Assembly (NCBI GenBank): GCA_946887085.1
Contig: CAMPKG010000077.1
Location: forward strand, 1-11,598
Direction of reading: 5' to 3'
Length of the DNA stretch: 11,598 bases
DNA from: an uncultured Sphingobacteriales bacterium
Lineage (GTDB): Bacteria > Bacteroidota > Bacteroidia > Chitinophagales > Chitinophagaceae
Shown here piece after piece: positions 1-5,813 of the stretch (positions are counted from its first letter, which is position 1; every line of letters begins with the position of its first letter). The position numbers were made by a program, and so were the translations under genes. The notes below the pieces were generated by a model. The model had not been told where the DNA came from, ran no database searches, and saw only the letters and a list, made by a program, of their open reading frames with translations.

Positions 1-1
1 T

Positions 2-382
2 GCCAACACCTACGCTTATTTCGACCAGTCGATAAACGGCACTTTTGCATTGAGGCTGGTGATCTTGCTCCTGTTGTTCGTATACACCTGGGCATCGGTT
101 TCCCTGGGCACGAGGGCATCCAACCTTACCAACCGCGGTATAGTTGCAAAAGGCGCTTATAAAATAGTTCGCCACCCTGCATACATCGCTAAGGTAACCG
201 CGTGGTGGGTGATGCTGATACCGTTGTTATCTAATAACCCGATGGTAGTGACCGGCATGTTTGTGTGGACGATCATCTATTTCCTGCGAGCGGTTACCGA
301 GGAGCGTCATTTATCGCAAGATGCCGACTATGTAGCCTATTGCCAGAAAGTGAAATGGCGGTTTATACCGGGAGTGTACTAA
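2..382 (+). CDS. Isoprenylcysteine/phospholipid methyltransferase family membrane protein (5' partial)
   Basis: The reading frame is open to the left edge, so the gene starts outside the window; an internal TTG at position 50 is not a convincing start. The visible C-terminal 126 residues contain hydrophobic stretches (LVILLLLFVYTWASVSLG, and VTAWWVMLIPLLS) and the hallmark RHPAYIAK motif, followed by a downstream acidic EERHL block and a C-terminal WRFIPGVY. This layout (VRHPxY, then a membrane helix, then RxxxEExxL) is typical of the ICMT/PEMT membrane methyltransferases, which use S-adenosylmethionine bound near the RHP and EE motifs at the inner membrane. The substrate cannot be told from sequence; in bacteria such proteins may act on lipids or other small membrane substrates. 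A terminator follows directly, so this is the last gene of its transcript. The family call is fairly secure, the substrate is unknown. Confidence 0.8.
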   Translation, partial: ANTYAYFDQSINGTFALRLVILLLLFVYTWASVSLGTRASNLTNRGIVAKGAYKIVRHPAYIAKVTAWWVMLIPLLSNNPMVVTGMFVWTIIYFLRAVTEERHLSQDADYVAYCQKVKWRFIPGVY

Positions 383-408
383 AAAAGATACGGGTGGTTT
401 TATAAATG

Positions 409-442
409 ATCCCGGCTGTCATCTGGCATCCGGGATTTTTTT
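409..442 (+). terminator. Rho-independent terminator after the methyltransferase gene
   Basis: A perfect 7-bp inverted repeat (ATCCCGG at 409-415 with CCGGGAT at 430-436) encloses a 14-base loop and runs directly into seven T residues (436-442). It lies 27 bases after the methyltransferase stop codon. Read from the other strand, the hairpin sits just past the stop of the small minus-strand ORF (444-569), so it may end transcription in both directions, although the T-run there is weaker and more distant. Confidence 0.8.
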
Positions 443-443
443 G

Positions 444-569
444 TCACCGGGTAGTGTGCGAGTGAACGGCATTGGTTGCGGCGTCTATCCGGCTGACAAT
501 AAGGTAACCCGCTACCAATGCAGCCCATAATACGATGTACAATATCACTTCTTTAAGTTTCACTTCCAT
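444..569 (-). CDS. Small single-pass membrane protein, 41 residues (hypothetical)
   Basis: This ORF runs from an ATG at 567-569 to a TGA at 444-446 on the minus strand. The translation begins MEVKLKEV, has one strongly hydrophobic segment (ILYIVLWAALVAGYLIVS, about residues 9-26), and ends in a short polar tail rich in Ala, His and Thr. A lysine-bearing N-terminus, a single helix and a short tail are what a small bacterial membrane protein looks like. Two context signals support it: a good Bacteroidota-type promoter ends about 15 bases upstream (585-615), and the terminator hairpin at 409-442 begins just past its stop. It also fills a 344-base gap otherwise without a gene. No function can be assigned. 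A chance ORF of this length is possible, so confidence is moderate. Confidence 0.5.
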   Translation of the reverse strand: MEVKLKEVILYIVLWAALVAGYLIVSRIDAATNAVHSHTTR

Positions 570-584
570 GCGATGTTTACTTTA

Positions 585-615
585 CAAACCTATTGACGGA
601 ACAAAACCCCTGCAA
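585..615 (-). promoter_or_regulatory. Bacteroidota-type promoter for the small membrane ORF
   Basis: On the minus strand, TAGGTTTG (585-592) matches the Bacteroidota -7 consensus TAnnTTTG exactly. A TTG (613-615) lies 20 bases upstream, the expected place for the -33 element. The start codon at 569 is 15 bases downstream, so the leader would be short, around ten bases. The consensus is established for Bacteroidota; that this copy is active is inferred. Confidence 0.5.
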
Positions 616-726
616 TGTTAGAACTGCGGGAAAATGAAGCGTAGAAATACGTGGGATAAAATGCGTATTCATACTATATGATAATCAACAATATCGCTAT
701 ACCTTACGTCTCAATTCCACATCAGT

Positions 727-1920
727 ATGAATATTAGCACTTTGTACCGCATCCTGGCCATTGCAGCTATTTGCACTACAGTACAGGCGCGGGCGCAGCA
801 CCCCATAACATTCAGCAGAGAACTGAAAACGAGCAAACTTTACCGCGACGCGGGAGTACCCGACCATATTTTAAAGGGCGAAAGGGTCAGTTCAGCAATC
901 AGTGGCCTGAAAACTACAAAAGGCGATACACCATGTTTTGTGCTCATACCGGGATCCAACACCAGCGACATTATTCTCTACAATGATATCAGCAAGACCG
1001 CCAAAATCGTGTCGAAGGAACTGAAAAAGAAATATAACAAATATTACGACTCTGCCTCGCGGGCGATCGTGGCAGAAGGCGGAGTACTCGGCGATATAAG
1101 CAAAAAGCTGAAGGAACTGGACGAACTGAACGAAATGCAAATGGATACGGTCAACCAATGGAAGAATTTCGCCAGGGAATATAAATACCGGGCTAAGTCC
1201 TCCGGTGTTGTCTCCTTCCTGTTCGTGTACAATGATATTGACGCTCAACTGTTCTTTAAAAGCGTGGCCGACGACCGCACCGCAGGGTTTCTCCAAAACA
1301 CGATGATCTCGTATGCGACGGATGGCGGCAAGGCTTCCCTGTATTCAGAACTGTATTCCGATTATTTTGGTCCCATTCGTTTTGGTTTTGGTGCGCTCAT
1401 CAGCAATAAAGAGACCAAAGTGTACACGGACACAGCAGGCCGCCAGCTGACGGATAGCACCACGATACAGTCGGATGCTATGCAGCGCCTGCTGGGCGGC
1501 GGCGGCAATGCTACGGGCACCTTTACTTACCCGCTGCTGAATATTCAAAGCAACAGCAGGCGTTTCTCCACAAGGCTGTTCGCCTCGCTGCGCGGGGGCG
1601 TGGATGTGCCCAGGATAGGCACTGAGCGTTCGGATTTTGCGTGGAATTTTGACCCTGCACTGGAAACTTATGTTTACTTCATAGGTGGCAATAATACCAT
1701 CACGCCTTTTGCCAACCTCAGGCTGAGTTATGTAAAAGGCAACAAGGTATTCCGCGAAAACCTGCTGTATAACAGTGAATCAGGCTTTTCCTATCACATG
1801 TTCACTGTAGGTTTCGCTATAAAATCCACTTTCCGTGTGAGCTTTAGTTTCCCCTTTGGCGACAGGTTTGTAACACAAAACTCTGCACCGACGGTAGCTG
1901 TCTCTATTATTCCTCAATAA
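727..1920 (+). CDS. Exported hypothetical protein, probable outer-membrane beta-rich C-terminus
   Basis: No family is recognised. The 397-residue product starts with a signal peptide (about residues 1-24: polar start, hydrophobic core ILAIAAICTTV, likely cleavage after ARA), so it leaves the cytoplasm. Residues about 95-160 are highly charged and predicted helical (lysine- and glutamate-rich, including KKLKELDELNE), possibly a short coiled coil. From about residue 205 on, the sequence alternates polar and hydrophobic residues with aromatic residues at intervals (YFGPIRFGFGALIS, TRLFASLRGGVDV, ETYVYFIGG, MFTVGFAIKSTFRVSFSFPF), as expected for beta-strands of a small outer-membrane barrel. A GGGG run sits near residues 256-260. 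The gene starts after a 157-base region in which I find no clear promoter on this strand. It is 49 bases upstream of the lipoprotein gene and may share its transcript. The barrel assignment is by appearance only. Confidence 0.7.
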   Translation: MNISTLYRILAIAAICTTVQARAQHPITFSRELKTSKLYRDAGVPDHILKGERVSSAISGLKTTKGDTPCFVLIPGSNTSDIILYNDISKTAKIVSKELKKKYNKYYDSASRAIVAEGGVLGDISKKLKELDELNEMQMDTVNQWKNFAREYKYRAKSSGVVSFLFVYNDIDAQLFFKSVADDRTAGFLQNTMISYATDGGKASLYSELYSDYFGPIRFGFGALISNKETKVYTDTAGRQLTDSTTIQSDAMQRLLGGGGNATGTFTYPLLNIQSNSRRFSTRLFASLRGGVDVPRIGTERSDFAWNFDPALETYVYFIGGNNTITPFANLRLSYVKGNKVFRENLLYNSESGFSYHMFTVGFAIKSTFRVSFSFPFGDRFVTQNSAPTVAVSIIPQ

Positions 1921-1969
1921 CGTTCACAAATCAACTATTCCATATTGATCACACTTTAAAAACACGACT

Positions 1970-2641
1970 ATGAGAAAACCACTTCTTCAATTATTGGGTA
2001 TTCTTGTCTTATCCGTTGCAGTAGCATCCTGCGATCGATGCAGAAATGGCAACAATGGAGATAGCGATGGAAACAATGGAGATACAACAAGACCCACACT
2101 CTCCTCTGATGACTCCGCTGCGATGGATATGGCTGCTAAGTCGATGGCAGCACCCCTTGATTGTTACCCCGACAGCTGCGAAAAGATGCCGCAGATGTGC
2201 AACGATAGTTGCAAATTGCAAATTTCGCGTTGCCACGAAATTCGTCCAGTTGTGTTTGGCCATATGACATCTGGATACAGCACCGACGGCTACCTTAGAA
2301 TAAAAGATAGCATTTCCTCGATGATGGATACAGCTACTTGCGATAGTCATTGGGTGCAAATATCAGGAGATACAACTAAACCGGGCGACAACTCTGACAT
2401 TCGGATTGAAGTTAAGCGGCTGACGAAATGCCAGAAAGATCAAAGAGTTCCTGTGCGTTATTCTGTGGCTCTCTTTAAGGGAATATTGCTGCAGACTCCA
2501 ACGAACTTCTACTTTTTCAAAGCGAAAAAATTGAATTGCGTTGGACAATATTGTAACGATATAATTATGAAAGTTCAATTTGCAAATGGCACTACAAAGA
2601 ACTACGATGTAAGTGACATTCCGCCTCCAGTATGTGAATAA
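1970..2641 (+). CDS. Cysteine-rich lipoprotein (hypothetical)
   Basis: The 223-residue product has a type II signal peptide: MRKP, a hydrophobic core, then lipobox VASC with Cys21 as the lipid-modified residue. It should be anchored in the outer or inner membrane facing the periplasm or cell surface. After Cys21 comes a flexible Asn/Gly/Asp linker made of two near-identical repeats (residues 26-38). Eleven further cysteines follow, with a cluster at 65, 70, 77, 81 and 88 and others at 124, 154, 190, 195 and 222. Such a count suggests several disulfides or a metal site, but I recognise no named domain. Its last bases overlap the likely start of the seven-helix protein gene by 8 bases, which implies coupled translation and a shared role with the downstream kinase. 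Base composition falls to about 27-43% G+C in its last 120 bases. Function unknown. Confidence 0.75.
   Translation: MRKPLLQLLGILVLSVAVASCDRCRNGNNGDSDGNNGDTTRPTLSSDDSAAMDMAAKSMAAPLDCYPDSCEKMPQMCNDSCKLQISRCHEIRPVVFGHMTSGYSTDGYLRIKDSISSMMDTATCDSHWVQISGDTTKPGDNSDIRIEVKRLTKCQKDQRVPVRYSVALFKGILLQTPTNFYFFKAKKLNCVGQYCNDIIMKVQFANGTTKNYDVSDIPPPVCE
2046..2084 (+). repeat. In-frame tandem repeat, 21-base period, in the lipoprotein linker
   Basis: Bases 2046-2063 recur at 2067-2084 with a single mismatch (C2050 versus A2071). The period of 21 bases equals seven codons, so the repeat encodes two copies of an Asn-Asn-Gly-Asp-type unit directly after the lipidated cysteine. Such repeats can gain or lose copies in frame and lengthen or shorten the tether. 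Confidence 0.75.
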
Positions 2642-3275
2642 CAATTACAAATTGACGCTCCTCTATTTGTCCATACTATCCCCTCTAATCCCTCTTTTGA
2701 GCGGCATCAAAAAAAGATTAAGTCTCCTATGGTTATACCCATTAGTAGGCTTAATCTTTGACCTCCTAGTCTTTTACTTCAAACGCGTGGCACATGTCAA
2801 CCATTCGATTGCTGGGAACCTTTTTATTCTAACTGAATTTTGGCTTATAAGCCTTCTTTATCGTCAGAAAATATTTGCATCGAAAGTAGCTTTCATAATA
2901 TTGACTACAACGCTCTCATCTGGATTCATTGGAACACTTTTTATACGGACAATTTCAGACTTTAATATTATTGGAACAAGCATTTTTTCATTAACGTACA
3001 TTACATACGGCATATTTGGATTTTATAATCTTCTCAAAAATCAGGAGGAGGTTTATCTTGAACGTTCATCTTTTTTTTGGCTTAATACTGGTTTGACAAT
3101 TTATGCTTCGGGCAACTTGCTGTTATTTTTGTTTATGGATTATCTTTTCAAGATAAATAGGGAGCTGTTCCTTTCCGCATGGTTCAGCATCTTCCAAATC
3201 CTCAACATCACCAAAAACATCCTCATCGCTGTAGCTTTATATCATTACAAACCTGCACCCCGTGAATCTCACTAG
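2634..3275 (+). CDS. Seven-helix integral membrane protein upstream of a histidine kinase (hypothetical)
   Basis: The product is almost wholly hydrophobic, with seven likely helices: roughly LTLLYLSILSPLIPLLSG, LSLLWLYPLVGLIFDLLVFY, AGNLFILTEFWLISLLY, AFIILTTTLSSGFIGTLFI, IFSLTYITYGIFGFYNLL, FFWLNTGLTIYASGNLLLFL, and FSIFQILNITKNILIAVALY. I chose the GTG at 2634 (213 residues): it overlaps the preceding stop codon by 8 bases and leaves a short polar N-terminus. A GTG at 2613 in the same frame would add seven residues. There is no ATG suited to the N-terminus. The 3' end overlaps the kinase gene by 14 bases. Seven helices and position suggest a sensory or transducing partner for the kinase, which is inference; no named family is recognised. 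The gene is about 35% G+C by hand count over 2641-3180, far below the kinase gene. Confidence 0.75.
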   Translation: MNNNYKLTLLYLSILSPLIPLLSGIKKRLSLLWLYPLVGLIFDLLVFYFKRVAHVNHSIAGNLFILTEFWLISLLYRQKIFASKVAFIILTTTLSSGFIGTLFIRTISDFNIIGTSIFSLTYITYGIFGFYNLLKNQEEVYLERSSFFWLNTGLTIYASGNLLLFLFMDYLFKINRELFLSAWFSIFQILNITKNILIAVALYHYKPAPRESH

Positions 3276-4050
3276 TCTCATCATAATCGGCATCATCGCC
3301 ATGCTCGCATTGGCCATGGGGGTCATCCTCTTCGTGGTGATGTACCAGCGCAGGGTGATACGCCACCAGGTGGAGCTGAAAAAGATAGAAGAGGAAAAAG
3401 AACTGGAGCTGATACAGGCCAGCATACAAAGCGAGGAGCAGGAGCGTATGCGCATAGCCACCGAGCTGCACGATGACGTAGGCGCCACGCTGGCCTCCGC
3501 CCGCCTCTTCCTCCACAAAAAAGAAACTGAGACCACCGACGAGGCCATCCAGCAATCGAAGGAGTTGCTCGATGAAAGCATACAAAAGATACGCAGCATC
3601 TCGCATAAGCTGCAGCCTACTACGCTTTATCATCTTGGCCTGCAAACCTCGCTACAGTCTCTATCCGAGATCATCAGCAAGACCGGCATCGTAAAACTCA
3701 TCTACGTAAAACTCGCAGACCTGCCTCGCCTGGATGCACAGCTGGAATTATCTATATACCGCATAGTGCAGGAGCTGATCAATAACAGCATCAAGCATGG
3801 CAAGGCTACCAATATCACCATGCAGACAAACACAAACGGGGAACTGAATGTAAAACTCAGTCACGATGGCAATGGCCTGGTGCACGAAGAATTTGAGAAC
3901 CTTGTTTACAAAAAAGGCGCTATCGGCCTGAAGAATATCGTCAACCGGTTAAAATCCATCAACGCTTCCATTCTTTTTGGGAAAGAGGGAGAATGGTTTA
4001 CTATAGACATCACAGCCCCTTTACAGATCTCAAACGAAAAAACTTCCTGA
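3262..4050 (+). CDS. Sensor histidine kinase, HisKA_3 / NarX-DegS type, single membrane helix
   Basis: The 262-residue protein has one N-terminal membrane helix (residues about 5-28), a short charged helical linker (30-60), the HisKA_3 dimerisation domain with phospho-acceptor His70 in ERMRIATELHDDVGATLAS, and a C-terminal HATPase domain. ATP-binding boxes are visible: N box ELINNSIKHG (171-180), DGNG (202-205) and GAIGLKN (219-225). It should autophosphorylate on His70 and pass the phosphate to the regulator encoded 1 base downstream. The start is a GTG at 3262, giving a natural N-terminus (MNLTSLIIIG) and overlapping the upstream gene by 14 bases; an ATG at 3301 would remove half the helix. 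There is no periplasmic sensor domain, so input probably comes from the helix or from a partner. G+C is about 50-63% in its 5' half. Confidence 0.93.
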   Translation: MNLTSLIIIGIIAMLALAMGVILFVVMYQRRVIRHQVELKKIEEEKELELIQASIQSEEQERMRIATELHDDVGATLASARLFLHKKETETTDEAIQQSKELLDESIQKIRSISHKLQPTTLYHLGLQTSLQSLSEIISKTGIVKLIYVKLADLPRLDAQLELSIYRIVQELINNSIKHGKATNITMQTNTNGELNVKLSHDGNGLVHEEFENLVYKKGAIGLKNIVNRLKSINASILFGKEGEWFTIDITAPLQISNEKTS

Positions 4051-4051
4051 C

Positions 4052-4702
4052 ATGCCTGCGATAAAATATGCTATAGCCGACGACCATAAGATATTCCGCC
4101 AGGGCCTGCGTTTCGCACTCAGCGACGAAAGCGCGATAGAATGTATTGGCGAAGCTGACAATGGCATTTCGTTGCTGCAACTGTTGGAAAAAGAGCAGCC
4201 GGACGTAGTATTGCTCGACCTGAAAATGCCTGAGATGGACGGCATGCAAACGACACAAGAGATCAGGAAGCTTTATCCTGACATGAAGATCATCATGCTG
4301 ACCATGTTCGACGATGAGCATTTCATCATTCACCTGATGGAGAACGGCGCCAACGGATACCTCATAAAAAATGCCGAGCCCGACGAAATAAAAACGGCTA
4401 TCCGCTCGGCATACGAAACAGGTTATTATTTCAACGACCTGGTGAGCAATACCATGCTCAAGAGCCTGGTAAAAAAAGAAAAAGCCAGCCCGCGCTTTAA
4501 ACCGGAAATTAAACTCAACGAAAGGGAAACCGAAGTGCTGAAACTCATTTGCCAGGAACATACCGCCGCCGAAATAGGCGAAAAAGTTTTCCTGAGCGCA
4601 CGGACAGTGGAAGGCATCCGCGCCAACCTGCTGGAGAAGATCGGCGTGCGCAATACCGCCGGGCTGGTTTTATATGCAGTTAAAAACGGCATAGTGGAGT
4701 AG
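4052..4702 (+). CDS. NarL/FixJ-family two-component response regulator
   Basis: This 216-residue DNA-binding regulator has an N-terminal receiver domain (about 1-120) with acidic residues Asp10-Asp11, phospho-acceptor Asp56 in VVLLDLKMP, Thr84 and Lys106. A linker leads to a LuxR-type helix-turn-helix (about 153-212) with the usual LNERETEVLKLI start and the recognition region AAEIGEKVFLSARTVEGIR. The ATG lies 1 base after the kinase stop, so the two are co-translated and very probably cognate partners. All residues needed for phosphorylation are present. The target genes are unknown; the upstream lipoprotein and membrane protein genes or the adjacent receiver gene are possible. Confidence 0.95.
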   Translation: MPAIKYAIADDHKIFRQGLRFALSDESAIECIGEADNGISLLQLLEKEQPDVVLLDLKMPEMDGMQTTQEIRKLYPDMKIIMLTMFDDEHFIIHLMENGANGYLIKNAEPDEIKTAIRSAYETGYYFNDLVSNTMLKSLVKKEKASPRFKPEIKLNERETEVLKLICQEHTAAEIGEKVFLSARTVEGIRANLLEKIGVRNTAGLVLYAVKNGIVE

Positions 4703-4720
4703 CCATATAACGGAAAGAAA

Positions 4721-4728
4721 TATTTTTG
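4721..4728 (+). promoter_or_regulatory. Possible promoter -7 element after the response regulator gene
   Basis: TATTTTTG matches the Bacteroidota -7 consensus TAnnTTTG exactly and lies in the 112-base gap between the two regulator genes. No TTTG or TTG is found 19-21 bases upstream, so only half of the promoter is supported. If used, it would give the receiver gene a leader of roughly 80 bases. Confidence 0.3.
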
Positions 4729-4777
4729 ATTACCATTTGTTAACGGCTTTGTTATTGATTTGCAAACCCGCCCTTCA

Positions 4778-4811
4778 TTTGAAAAACGGGACGCAGAAGG
4801 GGGTACTTTTG
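4778..4811 (+). promoter_or_regulatory. Bacteroidota-type promoter abutting the receiver gene
   Basis: TACTTTTG (4804-4811) is an exact TAnnTTTG -7 element, and TTTG (4778-4781) lies 22 bases upstream, close to the usual 19-21. The ATG at 4815 follows after only three bases, so the transcript would begin at or next to the start codon. A purine run AGAAGGGGG (4795-4803) could instead be a ribosome binding site on a longer transcript, which would make the -7 match accidental. Confidence 0.45.
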
Positions 4812-4814
4812 CGA

Positions 4815-5195
4815 ATGTCTTTTAAGTACGGCAAGGTATTGATCATAGACGATACAGACCTTGACAGGATGATAGCCGAGAAATTGATGCAAAAATGCAG
4901 CTTTGCGCAGCAGGTTACGAGTTTCGGTTCTGCGCAGGCAGGCCTCGAATATCTTTCTACTCTTAAAGGCAGCGATGTTCCCGAACTTATCTTTCTTGAT
5001 GTACATATGCCCGGCATGACGGGCTTTGAATTCCTCGAGCAACACGGCACCCTCCCCGAAGGCATCAAGCGCAGAAACATTATTGTACTCACATCATCCC
5101 TTCAGCCCAACGACAGGCAAAAAGCACTCAGCGATCCTTATGTGTTGAAATTCATCACAAAACCGCTGAACCTGGCTACGCTGGAAAATCTCTGA
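4815..5195 (+). CDS. Single-domain response regulator (CheY-like receiver)
   Basis: The 126-residue product is one receiver domain and nothing else: acidic pair Asp12-Asp13 in VLIIDDTDLDR, phospho-acceptor Asp62 in LIFLDVHMPGMTG, Thr93 in VLTSS and Lys116 in FITKP. I chose the ATG at 4815 because the first beta-strand follows at once; the frame continues upstream to 4737 but encodes no domain sequence. It ends shortly after the conserved KP motif, so the last helix is short but probably complete. With no output domain it would act by protein contact or as a phosphate sink or relay. It is close in kind to the receivers that Bacteroidota place near hybrid and orphan kinases. It lies 112 bases after the NarL-type regulator and may be served by the same kinase or by one elsewhere. 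Confidence 0.88.
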   Translation: MSFKYGKVLIIDDTDLDRMIAEKLMQKCSFAQQVTSFGSAQAGLEYLSTLKGSDVPELIFLDVHMPGMTGFEFLEQHGTLPEGIKRRNIIVLTSSLQPNDRQKALSDPYVLKFITKPLNLATLENL

Positions 5196-5233
5196 TGCTA
5201 TAAAAGCAGAATTCCTGTTATCTTACCGTTCTG

Positions 5234-5806
5234 ATGTACCCGGTAAACAGACTGATATCTGCAGCTACCACTATCGCCGTCGTCACTTTCATCGGCGGCA
5301 CGTTGATATTATTCCTGTATTTTCTTACTTCTGCTTTTGGGGTCAGCTTCCTGGGACTGGCGTTTGGCACTGTGGCTGCCCTGGTTAATGCAGGGGTTAT
5401 CGTGTGGATAATAATAACAGCAATCAGGGACAAACAAAACCGCCAACGTTTGTTTACATCGGTTGGCTACATGATGCTCAACCTCCCTGTAGCGGCGCTT
5501 TATGTCTGGATTGCCTTCATGTTATCCAATACTATGCGGATCACTTTCGTCAACGAGCATCATATGGAGATCAAAAACATAGCCATACTTGGCTGCGAGG
5601 AAAAAAGGATCAAACATATGCGGCCCGGTCAGCAGGTATCTGCCTGGATAAAGATCCCCAACGATTGCGAAATATCGGTTTCCTATGACCTGAACGGCAC
5701 GCGCAGAACCGAGCTGGTATACGTATATGTTATCCGCAACAACGGCCAGATACTCACCTACGAAATAGGCGCGGGCCGCGGGCCCTTCGACCCTGTGCCA
5801 CAATAG
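5234..5806 (+). CDS. Three-helix membrane protein with a C-terminal soluble domain (hypothetical)
   Basis: The 190-residue product has three hydrophobic helices (about residues 9-32, 39-64 and 76-98) followed by a soluble domain of about 90 residues. With three helices and positive residues in the loop 65-72 (RDKQNRQR) on the cytoplasmic side, the C-terminal domain should lie outside the cytoplasm. That domain looks all-beta and has two cysteines, Cys121 (AILGCEEK) and Cys145 (IPNDCEIS), that could pair in the periplasm. No named family is recognised. The gene begins 38 bases after the receiver gene with no terminator between, so co-transcription is likely. It ends 7 bases before the convergent E2 gene. 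Function unknown. Confidence 0.75.
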   Translation: MYPVNRLISAATTIAVVTFIGGTLILFLYFLTSAFGVSFLGLAFGTVAALVNAGVIVWIIITAIRDKQNRQRLFTSVGYMMLNLPVAALYVWIAFMLSNTMRITFVNEHHMEIKNIAILGCEEKRIKHMRPGQQVSAWIKIPNDCEISVSYDLNGTRRTELVYVYVIRNNGQILTYEIGAGRGPFDPVPQ

Positions 5807-5813
5807 ATCTTAA

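Noticed and set aside
3124..3131. Exact TAnnTTTG match (TATTTTTG) inside the 7TM gene, about 130 bases before the kinase start.
   Set aside because: It lies within AT-rich coding sequence and has no -33 partner at the right distance, so a chance match is likely.
3223..3645. Two overlapping minus-strand frames of 120 and 140 codons opposite the kinase gene.
   Set aside because: They are antisense shadows with low-complexity Ser or His runs and no start or promoter signals; the plus strand encodes a complete histidine kinase.
4737..4814. Upstream extension of the receiver protein by 26 residues.
   Set aside because: The first beta-strand of the receiver starts just after the ATG at 4815, and the upstream part holds promoter-like and ribosome-binding-like signals.
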